Assembly (NCBI RefSeq): GCF_014334015.1
Contig: NZ_CP060488.1
Coordinates: forward strand, 1,384,501 to 1,448,500
From: Bacteroides sp. M10
Lineage (GTDB): Bacteria; Bacteroidota; Bacteroidia; Bacteroidales; Bacteroidaceae
DNA length: 64,000 nt
Reading direction: 5' to 3'
Below the pieces are notes generated by a model. The model was not told where the DNA came from. It made no database searches and was given only the letters and a program-made list of their open reading frames with translations. Shown here one piece after another: positions 26,246-36,343 of this stretch. The translations under genes and the position numbers were made by a program. The stretch's first letter is position 1; the number at the start of each line of letters is the position of its first letter.

Positions 26246-28156
26246 TCACCATCCGGGGTTCTGTTGAAGATTATCCAAAGCCGCCACTTCATCCATCGGT
26301 AGCGGATACCAATAATTACGCTTGTTAAACGTCCGCACGGCTGTCCTCACCGGAACATACTCGTAAGTAAAGTCGGTCAGCTTATAAGTGCAGGCTTTTT
26401 CCACTTTCAACTGGTCGGCTGTATAAGAATGGTTGATCGGGGTTGCTTTGACACCCATAATCGGATATTCACCTTTAAACAGGTCTTCAGCAATCATCCA
26501 ACGGCGGATATCATACCAGCGATGTCCTTCGAACATCAATTCCACACTACGTTCCCGGCGATAAGCTTCTCTAAAGTCAACTCCATCCGGCAGTTCACCG
26601 ATTCCGGCTCTTACACGAATTTTATTCAAAGCCTGACGAGCCGACATCGTACAACCTGTTACGACTGCATCCGGATCACCTGTCGCTTCAAAAGAAGCCT
26701 CTGCCATATCCAGGTAAACTTGTGAAACGCGAATGTACACAGCCACCAGACGATATAATTGGAAACCTGCCTCGCCAAACAAAGGCACACTTGCTTCCGG
26801 CCAAATGAACTTCTTACACATATATCCGGTCTGTTGGGAACCTCTCGTAAACTGATTGGTAGAAATAAAATTCTCGGAGTAACCACCCGAATAAGTGGTC
26901 AGATAATAGGGAACACCCTGTAAATTCTTTCCCCATTGCTCACCAGGCACAAGGATATTATTAGTGAAGCGAGGGTCTCTGTCCGAATAAGGATTGGTAG
27001 TCTTTACCGCATCATAACCAGAACGAGGATCAGTGATCGGATAGTATTTACCATCGGTTCCCTTGCGTTCGTACATATCTACCGCATTTTGTGTCGGAGC
27101 ATTATAAGGAGTACCTTCGGCACCGGTTTTATTATCGTATGGTTGTGTCAGCCATTGCGCTCTGACGAAAGCAGACCAGTTACCATGGTGCCAACGCAAG
27201 AACCACAAATATTCCGGCTGTGCGTACTGATTGGAATTAGGCATTAACTGAATGCTACGATATTCGTCATGATTCATCAGACGATAATATTCGTGACTTT
27301 CGATAGCATTGATAGCCTTCTGCGCACTACGGGCAGCTTCGGCAGCCATTTCTTTTCCATATCCTTTGTTTTCAATAGAATTCAGGTCATTCTGCATCAA
27401 AGGGCTGGCAGCATAAAGCTGTGTCATCGCTTTTAATGCCATAGCACTCACCCGGTCAGGCCGTCCATGTTCTTCATCAGGCCAGCTTATAGGCAAATAT
27501 TCAATAGCCTTATCCAAGTCAGTCTGCATCCAAGCATTGGATTCCTGATAAGTTTTACGGGGAAAGTCAAAGTCGTCCGATGCTCCCCATAGCTGATCAA
27601 AGATAGGCATCCCACCATATCGCTTGATAATCTCAAAATAGAAGTAGGCACGCAGGAAATGAGCCTGCCCCAACAGTTTTCTCCTTTGGTCGTCTGTGAT
27701 GGATTTCACCTGATCTACTCCGCTAATTACACGGTTCACGATGCGAAGCCCGGTATAGGCACGAGAAATAGCACTTTTAAAATTCGCTCCATCACTTTTA
27801 CTTCCTATTTCGAAACGTGTACTGGCATTCTCCAGCCAGTTACCTGCATTGACAAACTTCGACGGATCATTATCGCGGACGGATGCATATTCATCTGATA
27901 AATTACCTACCGTTACATATGTATTCGAATAAGAGTTGATACCATGTGTAAAGATTAATATATCACCATTTTGAAAGATGCGGTCCATGAACCCTAACAA
28001 ACTGCTATAATCTTTATAAACATCATCTTCGGAAAGTCCGTCATCAGGAGAGCGGTCCAGATAGTCCTCACAGCTTCCTACAAACAGCCCCAACAGAATG
28101 ATCCATATCCAATTCAACTTATGTCTTCTCATATCAGTAAATTTAAAGTGTCTCAT
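26246..28156 (-). CDS. SusD/RagB-family glycan-binding lipoprotein
   Basis: 636 residues from the ATG at 28156, which overlaps the SusC stop (ATGA) and suggests coupled translation; an alternative ATG at 28132 (628 residues) starts directly on the signal peptide. The lipobox LFVGSC is followed by EDYLDRSP, a standard SusD beginning. Family blocks: AHFLRAYFYFEIIKRYGGMPIF, ERSVELMFEGHRWYDIRRW and the final NYWYPLPMDEVAALDNLQQNPGW. It partners the SusC immediately upstream in glycan capture. Confidence 0.95.
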   Translation of the reverse strand: MRHFKFTDMRRHKLNWIWIILLGLFVGSCEDYLDRSPDDGLSEDDVYKDYSSLLGFMDRIFQNGDILIFTHGINSYSNTYVTVGNLSDEYASVRDNDPSKFVNAGNWLENASTRFEIGSKSDGANFKSAISRAYTGLRIVNRVISGVDQVKSITDDQRRKLLGQAHFLRAYFYFEIIKRYGGMPIFDQLWGASDDFDFPRKTYQESNAWMQTDLDKAIEYLPISWPDEEHGRPDRVSAMALKAMTQLYAASPLMQNDLNSIENKGYGKEMAAEAARSAQKAINAIESHEYYRLMNHDEYRSIQLMPNSNQYAQPEYLWFLRWHHGNWSAFVRAQWLTQPYDNKTGAEGTPYNAPTQNAVDMYERKGTDGKYYPITDPRSGYDAVKTTNPYSDRDPRFTNNILVPGEQWGKNLQGVPYYLTTYSGGYSENFISTNQFTRGSQQTGYMCKKFIWPEASVPLFGEAGFQLYRLVAVYIRVSQVYLDMAEASFEATGDPDAVVTGCTMSARQALNKIRVRAGIGELPDGVDFREAYRRERSVELMFEGHRWYDIRRWMIAEDLFKGEYPIMGVKATPINHSYTADQLKVEKACTYKLTDFTYEYVPVRTAVRTFNKRNYWYPLPMDEVAALDNLQQNPGW

Positions 28157-31100
28157 AATCCTAATCTAAAACCAATGTTATAACGTCTCACCATCGGATA
28201 AACATTCTGTCCCGAATGTTCGGGGTCTCGGCGGGAATCGCCTTTCGAGAAGGTCAACAGATTGCTACCGTTGACATATACTTGCAGTTTTGTCAGACGT
28301 AAAGGCTGCAACCAACGCTTCGGGATCTGATAATTCACTTCCAGATTCTTCAGACGTAGATAAGCATGATTGGTATATGTATATGTACTGGCTACCGAAT
28401 TATAACTTCTCTGAACATGAATGCTGGGACGAACCGGACCGCTTTGAATCAGAGCATCAGCTGTCCATGTATTCAACGTATTCGGTTGAGCCTTGATATT
28501 ACCTTCCGGGAAGTCCCATAAATAGGAAGGAATCGCTTCTTTATAAACATCCAGGGCACTGTACCACAACATATTGAATCCGAATCCTTTGTAAGAACCA
28601 CCCAACGTAAATCCGAGTGTGGTTACAGGATAATTCAAATCCTTCATCGGAACCATATCTTTACTGTCGATCATACCGTCTCCATTATAATCGATGTAGT
28701 ACAAGTCTCCAGGAATCAGCGTATTATGTGTACCATTGGCAATAGTGGACTGCGCCGAGTTATAAATATCATCCAATGACTGGAAGTTTCCCGTTGCCAA
28801 ATATTTATTCACGTATCCGATTGACTTTCCGGCTTGTTTCAGATACTCACTCTGATTCTTCGGGTCATCAATAAAGACGACACGGTTCTCACTGGTTGCA
28901 AAATTAAACTTCGCATAATAATTAAACTTTCCGATACGATCGTTCCAAGTAACATCCAGTTCAAGACCGTGGTTTTTAGTCTTACCCAGATTCACCTGCG
29001 GGAAAGCAATACCACTATCAGCCCATGACGGAATCGTATTACGTGTCATCAGGATGTTATTACGCTTTTCATCGAACAAATCCACAGTAAAGTTTAGCTT
29101 ACCCCACAAACCTATTTCGATACCGATATTCTGTTTGATAGATTCTTCCCAAGTAGCATCGGGATCGGCCAGTTTTCCTTCTTTGTACAAAGGTCCCCAG
29201 TTACTGGTCTGATATTTACCAAACTGTGCATTGTCGGAGAGTTGCTCAAACTTTTGGATATAATTGAAACGGGTAGCACCTTTATCATTACCAACTACCC
29301 CATACGAATAACGTACTTTCAAGTTTGTCAGTATTCCTTTGGTCCATTTCTTCACCCATGGTTCTTCACTGATACGCCAACCGATAGAAGCAGACGGGAA
29401 GAAACCGAAACGGTGTCCCGGAGCAAACTTCTCTGAACCAGTGTAAGCACCGTTAAACTCGGCAAGATAGCGCTCTTTGAAATTGTAAGTGACACGACCT
29501 ACCCAGTCTTCTTCGTAAGCCGGGAAGTTCATCACATTCTGATTAGTCGATTCGTTCATCTTACGGTTAAACACAAACAAAGCACTTACATCGTGATCGC
29601 CAAACTGACGGCTGTAATTCAATGCTAATTCATAATAAAGTTTACGTCCGTAAGCCTTAAAGCCGTCATAAACACCACCGACAGGCAAATCTCCGGGAGC
29701 ATTTTCATCCGGATAACGTTTCTCGGTATAATTATAAGTAATTGTTCCGTCAGCATTGTAAATAGGATTGGCGTAATCATACACCCGATTCATACGAATA
29801 TGTGTACGCTGGGCAACCAAATCATCTTTACCCAAAATCTTACCCGGCATCAACTGGGTGGTCCATGATGAAGAAGTAGTATAAGACAACGATGCTTTCA
29901 ATGATAGCCCTTTTGTAATAAAGTCCAGCTTCTGATTCAGGATTACATCGTAGAAACCTTGATGCTGCTTAATATTACGACTACCTCCTTCGTTCATCAA
30001 ACAAGCTATATTCTGATCGGAACTTAACCCGTCTCCCCATATTCCATTGCTATATTTAATCGGAAATTCATTACTTGGAGCTGTGAAGAACGTTTTGAAA
30101 AAGCGCTCATCCGGAGAATCGACATTCTCATAATAAGATGGTTGGTTCTGATACCCCATCTTACCGGCCACATTGAATGACAGTTTAGTGGTGTTTGTTA
30201 TATTGAAGTCGAAATTACTACGCCAGTTATAACGACGATAAGAGAAAGAAGGATCAAAATCCTCTTGTTTGGTAGTATTAAAAATATCTCCATCATGCAA
30301 ATAGCCCAAGGATACGAAATAACTCATTTTCTTCGTACCACCGCGTACATTAAGATTATAAGCCTGTTCATAACCTACGTTCTTCACCAGTTCTTTCCAC
30401 CAGTCAACTTCAGGAAAGACATCATTATATGGACCGTAATTTCCGGTAGCATACGCATTTTCCCATGCGGCAATGGTAGATTCGGGAACCATTGCCCCCC
30501 AGTTACCATCATTAGCCTGTGCTCTGTTATACTGTTTCATAGAGGTCACATAGTCAGACCATTCAGGAGCGGCAGAAGGTTGTTTGAAACCGAAGTTAGC
30601 AGTGAATGATATTTCCGGTTTCTGCTCAAGTCCACGTTTGGTTGTCAGCAGAATCACACCGTTCGCACCTTTCACACCGTAAACCGCAGTCGCCGAAGCA
30701 TCTTTCAGTACGGAAATAGATTCGATTTCGTTCACATCGACATCATTAAAGTCACGTTCGATACCGTCTACCAACACTAACGGAGCAGCTTCTCCCCAAG
30801 TGGACTTACCACGAATCAACAAAGAAGCTTTATCAGCTCCCGGCTTTGAGGTGGAGTTAATGGCAACCACACCGGGCATCTGGCCTTGCAAAGCTTCGGA
30901 AACGGAGTTCACGCTACCTATCTTTAATAAATCATCTCCTTTTGCAGTAGCAATGGAACCAACACTGGATACCTTTTTCTGTACACCGTATCCAACCACT
31001 ACCACTTCTTCCAGTGTCTCCGTATCTTCTCCTAAAGAAATTACTCCTAAAGTCGTTTTATTCTTTAAATCCAGTTCCAGAGTTTTATAACCCACATAAG

Positions 31101-31338
31101 AAATGACAAGTATGTCTCCTTTCGATGCCTTCACAGTAAAATTACCGTCAAAATCAGTAATCGTACCGCTTCCCGTACCCTTTACGCGAACACTGACACC
31201 AATCATCGGTTCACCAGATACTGCATCCTTCACTTGTCCCTTCCAATAGTCTTGTTGTGCCTGCACGTCCAGCGTACAAAACAAAAAGCAACAAAGACAC
31301 AAGAAAGAAAAATAAAGTCTGTCTCTTTTCATAAACAT
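28153..31338 (-). CDS. SusC/RagA-family TonB-dependent transporter
   Basis: 1061 residues. Signal peptide to DVQA (about 28). A CarboxypepD_reg-like domain follows with the classic GEPMIGVSVRVKGTGSGT and VISYVGYKT motifs. The TonB-box region is LEEVVVVGYGVQKK, and the plug holds ISVLKDASATAVYGVKGANG. A long barrel ends at RLGL. It opens the SusCDCD-lipoprotein operon; the 134-bp gap upstream to the GH43 stop probably contains its own promoter, though the best -7 candidate there (ttaatttg on the minus strand, 31377-31384) deviates at one position. It imports oligosaccharides made at the cell surface. Confidence 0.96.
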   Translation of the reverse strand: MFMKRDRLYFSFLCLCCFLFCTLDVQAQQDYWKGQVKDAVSGEPMIGVSVRVKGTGSGTITDFDGNFTVKASKGDILVISYVGYKTLELDLKNKTTLGVISLGEDTETLEEVVVVGYGVQKKVSSVGSIATAKGDDLLKIGSVNSVSEALQGQMPGVVAINSTSKPGADKASLLIRGKSTWGEAAPLVLVDGIERDFNDVDVNEIESISVLKDASATAVYGVKGANGVILLTTKRGLEQKPEISFTANFGFKQPSAAPEWSDYVTSMKQYNRAQANDGNWGAMVPESTIAAWENAYATGNYGPYNDVFPEVDWWKELVKNVGYEQAYNLNVRGGTKKMSYFVSLGYLHDGDIFNTTKQEDFDPSFSYRRYNWRSNFDFNITNTTKLSFNVAGKMGYQNQPSYYENVDSPDERFFKTFFTAPSNEFPIKYSNGIWGDGLSSDQNIACLMNEGGSRNIKQHQGFYDVILNQKLDFITKGLSLKASLSYTTSSSWTTQLMPGKILGKDDLVAQRTHIRMNRVYDYANPIYNADGTITYNYTEKRYPDENAPGDLPVGGVYDGFKAYGRKLYYELALNYSRQFGDHDVSALFVFNRKMNESTNQNVMNFPAYEEDWVGRVTYNFKERYLAEFNGAYTGSEKFAPGHRFGFFPSASIGWRISEEPWVKKWTKGILTNLKVRYSYGVVGNDKGATRFNYIQKFEQLSDNAQFGKYQTSNWGPLYKEGKLADPDATWEESIKQNIGIEIGLWGKLNFTVDLFDEKRNNILMTRNTIPSWADSGIAFPQVNLGKTKNHGLELDVTWNDRIGKFNYYAKFNFATSENRVVFIDDPKNQSEYLKQAGKSIGYVNKYLATGNFQSLDDIYNSAQSTIANGTHNTLIPGDLYYIDYNGDGMIDSKDMVPMKDLNYPVTTLGFTLGGSYKGFGFNMLWYSALDVYKEAIPSYLWDFPEGNIKAQPNTLNTWTADALIQSGPVRPSIHVQRSYNSVASTYTYTNHAYLRLKNLEVNYQIPKRWLQPLRLTKLQVYVNGSNLLTFSKGDSRRDPEHSGQNVYPMVRRYNIGFRLGL

Positions 31339-31472
31339 TATTTTTAACTGTTAACAAATTCTTTATCTCAAGACACAAATTAAGCGGGAAAATCTTCAAA
31401 TGAAAAGGAAGAATCTCCTTAAAACCCGTACAAATGTGCAAAATAGATTTCTCTACTACATTTCTGAACAAA

Positions 31473-32459
31473 TCATTTCCACATTGGCTTTATAACGTGC
31501 TCTTTGTCTACAGTGATGTTATATATGCCATCGTTTCCCTTCTCCAGGATGAGCGGAACAATACGTGTTTTACGAGGCTGTACAGTGGAGTCCGAATGGT
31601 GAACGTGGTAAACATAATAGTATTTTCCATCCAGCCCTTTAAACACATCTCCATGTCCCGATCCGTTTTCTCCTACCAGGCTACGATGAATGATCGGACT
31701 GTTCGGGTGCTTCTTCCACGGACCCAAAGGGGAAGAAGCAGTGGCATAGCCTACCGAGTAGTCGATATTCATAAAATGATTGGCAGAATAAAAGAGGTAA
31801 TATACCCCGTCCCACTTCATAACAGTCGGTCCTTCCATTACCGGTGCGGACTTATAATTCGGAGTCTTTTCCCAAGGCTCCGTGCAGTCCATGCATTGTT
31901 TCAATGTTTCCGGTTTGATACTTCCCTTCTTTATGTCAAACTCGGCTACCCAAAGGTAATTACCTTTATTAAAGCGGACATGATATAGGTAGTATTTCCC
32001 ATCATCGTCTTTGAACAGGAATGAGTCGATATTTTTAGCGGAAGCATCTATCGGCTTGACTTCCTTCTGACGAAAAGGTCCGAATACCGATTTTGAGGAA
32101 GCAATCACTGTTTGCTCATTAGCGGTATAAGTGAAATAATAAGTTCTTTTATCCTTAAAGTATTGAGGTGCCCAGAAGCCTTTTTCACCATACGTTCGAT
32201 CTCCTTTCCGAAGTATCATTTGCAGGGAAGTGCCATCAGGTACCGTCCAATGCTCCAGATCACTCGACTCAAGGATAGCAAAGCCCAACGGTTCCTGATT
32301 ACGTGTACCTGTGAGATAATATTTTCCGTTCTCCACAAAAATAGTAGGGTCGGCATACATAATTTCTTTCCAATCATCAGCACACAATTGGAAGGCAGAC
32401 ATAAATGTCACTCCCAGAACAAGTGTTACTCGTGATAAGATTTTATTGAATGTATTCAT
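31473..32459 (-). CDS. glycoside hydrolase family 43
   Basis: 328 residues with signal peptide (about 1-27). Five-bladed propeller with the catalytic set visible: D37 in MYADPTIF (base), the Asp of NIDSFLFKDDDGKYYLY (pKa modulator) and the Glu of PVMEGPTVMKWDG (acid). Other blades: GFWAPQYFKDKRTYYFTY and SGHGDVFKGLDGKYYYVYH. Members cleave alpha-L-arabinofuranose, beta-xylose or beta-galactose linkages; the exact activity is unclear. Short single-domain form. It follows the GLUG-type lipoprotein by 33 bp in the minus-strand operon that begins at 36230. Confidence 0.88.
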   Translation of the reverse strand: MNTFNKILSRVTLVLGVTFMSAFQLCADDWKEIMYADPTIFVENGKYYLTGTRNQEPLGFAILESSDLEHWTVPDGTSLQMILRKGDRTYGEKGFWAPQYFKDKRTYYFTYTANEQTVIASSKSVFGPFRQKEVKPIDASAKNIDSFLFKDDDGKYYLYHVRFNKGNYLWVAEFDIKKGSIKPETLKQCMDCTEPWEKTPNYKSAPVMEGPTVMKWDGVYYLFYSANHFMNIDYSVGYATASSPLGPWKKHPNSPIIHRSLVGENGSGHGDVFKGLDGKYYYVYHVHHSDSTVQPRKTRIVPLILEKGNDGIYNITVDKEHVIKPMWK

Positions 32460-32492
32460 CAGTCTGTATCTTAATTGTTATACCATTTTCTA

Positions 32493-34124
32493 TCAATTCA
32501 GCTCCCATGCCAAACGAGGTTGCTCACCGTCAAGATTCCATATAGAGGTATCCCAGTCGAGAGTACGAATGGCTTCCATCAGGTTATCGATGGTAGTCAG
32601 GCCGTTATAACGATCTACCGTAGTGATTGCACCTACGTTTACACTAGCCTGGTCAGGCAGTGCTGGATTGTTTGGGAACACACATTCCATAGCAGGGTTA
32701 GCGTAACAGGAATAAGCCACATTCTGGCTGTACCGTCCACATACCTTACCCGACTTGGGTGCAGCTTGAGAGAATAAATATGTGTTCCATGCCACGCAGT
32801 GATGAACGGTAATACCGGAGCCTGTTACGTTATTAGCGTTACCCATGATACCTCCCACCTGATTTTGTGCCGATACATCGCAATCGCTCCAACAGTAGGA
32901 TATGGCAGAAGTAGTAGAAGCACCGGACATCGGTTGTACCCATCCGGCAATACCACCGCCCGGATTAGCTACCACCATGGGAACCGCTTTCATCACTCCG
33001 TGTGAATAGCAGTGGGAAATATTGCTTCCAAGCAACCGGCTGGCAATACCGCCGACGCATGACTGGGTAGTGATATCACCTATATGATAACACTGTTCTA
33101 TAACAGCTCCCTCACGCGCTTCACCGCAGATACCACCTGCCGACCACAAAGCGGTAATCTTCGTCTCCGAACCACATTGATAAATCTTACTTTCTGCTCC
33201 GTGAAGTCGTCCGCAGATACCGCCTGCCTGACCGTCATCCCATGCATTGTTTCCCGAAGTTAAATTGATAGTGCCCGATACCCGAACATTTTCCACTATA
33301 CCCGCACCGGAAACGTTACCTGCCTGCCCGGCTACAATACCCGCAAGCTTCTTATCAGCGGTAACTTGCGCGTTCGTAAACGTCACATTGGCACATCGTC
33401 CCGTCAACATGCCGAAGAAGCCCTGATAACCGGATGAAGAAGATGTAATTTTCAGATTATTGATAACGTGTCCGCAGCCGTCGAAATCCACAGGTCTGAC
33501 AGCAGTGGCTTCCACCGGAGTCCAGTCCATCCCTTGCAGGTCGATGTCCGCACCCAGACGTACGTAAGTAGTCTGTCCGTCTTTGAGATATTCACCGAGC
33601 TTGGCCAAGTCTTTGGGCGCAGTGATGATATATGGATTACCGATACCACCCTGTTTTTGTTGCAGATAGAAAGTCATGGTACTCTTCTCTTCGTTGACGG
33701 CAAGATCGTCAGACTTCAGTTTCAGACCGAGCACGTATTTCTTGGTATTGTCCAGTGTAGTAAGATCATGGAAACGCAGACCGACAGCATGCAACACATC
33801 GTCACCTTTGAAGTCGAGACTGTTGGCATCCAGGTCGTAGTTAGCCGCAGGCAATAGCGTGTATTCCTCGCCAAACGAGTGGGCATCGACTACTGCAAAT
33901 TCCGCTTTTGCTTCCTTTTCGCAATGGCTCTTCTCTACCATAATGGTATATTCATATTCAGGCTCATCCAGATATAGGTCATACTTGCCAGTCTGATTAA
34001 GTGACAAAGTGATACCGGAATAAGTAACTTCCGCCTTTTCCGGCTGCGTCAAATCCATAACTTCACCACAGGAAACCAATGAAAACGCCATCAACGACGC
34101 TGCAATAGGAATATATCTTTTCAT
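32493..34124 (-). CDS. lipoprotein with DUF1735-like N-terminus and GLUG-like repeats
   Basis: 543 residues. Lipobox SLVSC at C19. Residues 30-150 have the strand pattern of SusE/DUF1735-type domains (NLTKKYVLGLKLKSD-like strand near 130; YTLLPAANYDLDANSLDF). From about 160 onward it has a right-handed beta-helix-like repeat region: NPYIITAPKDLAKLGEYL, then DFDGCGHVINNLKI and repeated G-I-x-G turns (GGICGRLHG, GGICGEAREG, GGIAGWVQ, GGIMGN), as in GLUG-motif proteins. No catalytic residues are evident. A surface glycan-binding role is likely from its place among lipoproteins and glycosidases (inference). Confidence 0.65.
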   Translation of the reverse strand: MKRYIPIAASLMAFSLVSCGEVMDLTQPEKAEVTYSGITLSLNQTGKYDLYLDEPEYEYTIMVEKSHCEKEAKAEFAVVDAHSFGEEYTLLPAANYDLDANSLDFKGDDVLHAVGLRFHDLTTLDNTKKYVLGLKLKSDDLAVNEEKSTMTFYLQQKQGGIGNPYIITAPKDLAKLGEYLKDGQTTYVRLGADIDLQGMDWTPVEATAVRPVDFDGCGHVINNLKITSSSSGYQGFFGMLTGRCANVTFTNAQVTADKKLAGIVAGQAGNVSGAGIVENVRVSGTINLTSGNNAWDDGQAGGICGRLHGAESKIYQCGSETKITALWSAGGICGEAREGAVIEQCYHIGDITTQSCVGGIASRLLGSNISHCYSHGVMKAVPMVVANPGGGIAGWVQPMSGASTTSAISYCWSDCDVSAQNQVGGIMGNANNVTGSGITVHHCVAWNTYLFSQAAPKSGKVCGRYSQNVAYSCYANPAMECVFPNNPALPDQASVNVGAITTVDRYNGLTTIDNLMEAIRTLDWDTSIWNLDGEQPRLAWELN

Positions 34125-34145
34125 AATTCAATTCTTTTTTAATGA

Positions 34146-34550
34146 TTAAAAAACAGGGATTACCATACCAACATTGTCACCTGACAACCACACTTTTCCA
34201 CCATCTATCCGAACTACTTCCATCTCCATCTCTTCTTTGAGGAAAGAAACTCCCCGGAATGAGAATGCCGCCCTTATTTTCTGACCGACAGTTGCAGGTT
34301 TCCCGGTAAACTTCACATGAATGTATTTGCTTTGATCCGAATTCTGCAAACGATAAGTCAGGCGCTTGGAATTGATTGCAGCCTGAACCTGTTCCTGCTC
34401 CGCAAAAGTACAAACTCCATCCAGACTATAAAATCCTATTTCGGTATATCCCGTTATATCCTTTCTATCAACCCCGTTTTCAGCATAATCCGTTTCTGCG
34501 CAAGAGGCGAAAACCAACAGGCATGCCAATAATACATATATTACTTTCAT
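34146..34550 (-). CDS. small lipoprotein of unknown function
   Basis: 134 residues. Signal peptide with lipobox LVFASC (C17) and an acidic start AETDYAEN. The rest reads as a small beta-sandwich (alternating strands such as YIHVKFTGKPATV and KIRAAFSFRGVSF). No family is recognised. It lies 21 bp upstream of the GLUG-type lipoprotein and 21 bp after the GH-A-like enzyme in one operon, so it is probably exported to the surface and may assist glycan binding (inference). Confidence 0.7.
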   Translation of the reverse strand: MKVIYVLLACLLVFASCAETDYAENGVDRKDITGYTEIGFYSLDGVCTFAEQEQVQAAINSKRLTYRLQNSDQSKYIHVKFTGKPATVGQKIRAAFSFRGVSFLKEEMEMEVVRIDGGKVWLSGDNVGMVIPVF

Positions 34551-34571
34551 AAGCGAATAAATTTAAGATAA

Positions 34572-36230
34572 TTACTTTCTAATGGTTGCCGACAATGTTT
34601 CTACCGATCCATCCTTATAAGCCACTTCGGCCGTAAGCACTTGTCCGTTCAGGTTCTTATTCACTATATCGATTTCCCGTCCATCCACTTTCAACTTGTA
34701 AGAAGCGGCATCAGCCGGCAAATTCAACAGTTGCACCAACGCATACCCATCCACTTGCTGATATTTCAACAGCGGAAACTCTCCCGTCACAAGCTTAGTT
34801 TTGACATCATCTTCCCACAACACACTGTCATCCGACTTCAGCAACGCTACATGATATGTTGTACCGGGAACAAGATTTTCAACCAGTGTATAATCGCTTT
34901 CCGAATCAAGCGGCTGACGCACTACCTCTGTCCCGTCCTTGTCCGTCACCGACAACACTCCCGTCTTATCAACTCCGTTACCCCAACTAATAAATAACTC
35001 CTGTTGCCCTTCGACAAGACTGGAAATAGCCAGCCCATTTTGAGCAGCGATGAAATCAGGATATAATAATGGATTGGGATTGTAGAACCCGTTTGCATCC
35101 AGTCCTAAATAACGGGAAAAATAAATTCCTCCAAGCTCCCACATTTCAGTATTCGCATCGTAAACAGCTCTCGCCCCACCGGGAACAACGCTAAAACGCC
35201 CGGTAATGGCATACGTATCATATTTCTTGAATACCTCATAAAAAGTCTTATACCAATTCTTCGGATACCAGGAATAACTCTCAAAAAGACTCTTGAACTC
35301 GGCAGCACTAACCGGTGTACCGGCATTCGCCTTTTCAGCTATCAGATTAAGATATTCGTAGATTTTCATTCCGGCTGTATAACCATTCTTGGTTCCCCAT
35401 TCTCCCAACGCATCGGCCACATGAGGATTCAACGCACGCACCATAGAGAATTCCGTGCAAATCAGTTTTTTGGTTACACCGTACTTATTGCGGATGATCC
35501 GGAAATCATCTTCCGCCTGATTGATATTCAATGCGTGAACATGCAGGTCGAGTCCCACCACATTAGGATTGTTATTAACCACAGAGACTACCGCAGGTAC
35601 CGTTTCGCTCTTCGGCAACTCGGACACACGATTCAATGCCCCGGCATAAATATCAAATGTCCAGCCGTTCGCCTGCTTCCAAGTAGTCAGCCGATTGGCA
35701 AACTCATTCAGAAATGCCCGGTAATCTTCACCATCCGCATGACAGAGGTCGGTATCCAATGCATTTTCCCACTCCGGTTCGTTACCCATAACCAAAATGT
35801 CAATATTCTGCGCCATCTGGTAAGTTTGCAGTAACACTTCCGTTGCCCGGAATATATACTCCATCTCCTTCGTTCCTACTTTGGGAACCGTATCGGTATA
35901 TAATTCAAAAGGTATTTTCAGGCTTAATATGAACTTCACACGGTCGCCCAACGCTTTCTTGGCCTGGATAAATTTCAGTGTGGGAATATGTGTCTTGATG
36001 GCTTCTTCTTTCACGCCTACAATCTTCCCGTTTTCATTTTGAAGAAACAGAGTGGGGATATTGACAAACCCTCTCACCCAATTCACTTTCGACTGCTTCA
36101 GCATCTCTATTTCCGTAATCGGGTAGTCTATATTTTCATTATAGTTCGCCCCCAAATCCTGCGCCTTTGTTCCCATTGAACATAAGAACAGCAATACAAA
36201 CATTAAAAAAGCTTTCATTTTCATATACAT
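34572..36230 (-). CDS. TIM-barrel glycosidase-like protein, clan GH-A type, family unassigned
   Basis: 552 residues with a signal peptide (to about KAQ, 24). Residues 25-370 look like a (beta/alpha)8 barrel: VNWVRGFVNIPTLF on an early strand, E151 in VMGNEPEWEN at the expected acid/base position and E260 in LICTEFSMVR at the nucleophile position, 109 residues apart. VVGLDLHVHALN resembles a strand 6 segment. Two small beta domains follow (about 400-480 and 490-552). This supports a retaining glycosidase, possibly endo-acting, but I cannot match it to a CAZy family by eye. Start could also be at 36224 or 36218. Confidence 0.7.
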   Translation of the reverse strand: MYMKMKAFLMFVLLFLCSMGTKAQDLGANYNENIDYPITEIEMLKQSKVNWVRGFVNIPTLFLQNENGKIVGVKEEAIKTHIPTLKFIQAKKALGDRVKFILSLKIPFELYTDTVPKVGTKEMEYIFRATEVLLQTYQMAQNIDILVMGNEPEWENALDTDLCHADGEDYRAFLNEFANRLTTWKQANGWTFDIYAGALNRVSELPKSETVPAVVSVVNNNPNVVGLDLHVHALNINQAEDDFRIIRNKYGVTKKLICTEFSMVRALNPHVADALGEWGTKNGYTAGMKIYEYLNLIAEKANAGTPVSAAEFKSLFESYSWYPKNWYKTFYEVFKKYDTYAITGRFSVVPGGARAVYDANTEMWELGGIYFSRYLGLDANGFYNPNPLLYPDFIAAQNGLAISSLVEGQQELFISWGNGVDKTGVLSVTDKDGTEVVRQPLDSESDYTLVENLVPGTTYHVALLKSDDSVLWEDDVKTKLVTGEFPLLKYQQVDGYALVQLLNLPADAASYKLKVDGREIDIVNKNLNGQVLTAEVAYKDGSVETLSATIRK

Positions 36231-36263
36231 ACTTCAAGGTTAATTGTCCGACATCGAACAGAA

Positions 36264-36271
36264 CAAAGGTA
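36264..36271 (-). promoter_or_regulatory. candidate -7 promoter box before the GH-A-like gene
   Basis: The minus strand reads tacctttg, a perfect TAnnTTTG, 33 bp before the start codon at 36230. It follows a hairpin (36277-36322), so the operon from 36230 downward probably has its own promoter. Confidence 0.5.
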
Positions 36272-36276
36272 GAGAA

Positions 36277-36322
36277 ATAAATCCCGCTAGAATAGAACGA
36301 TTGTTTTATCAACGGGATTTAT
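36277..36322 (-). terminator. hairpin after the sulfatase gene
   Basis: ataaatcccg (36277-36286) pairs exactly with cgggatttat (36313-36322) around a 26-base loop. It lies 22 bp past the sulfatase stop on the minus strand and is followed by a T-rich run. It may end the sulfatase transcript. Confidence 0.45.
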
Positions 36323-36343
36323 GTTCAGAATAAACATTTGACC

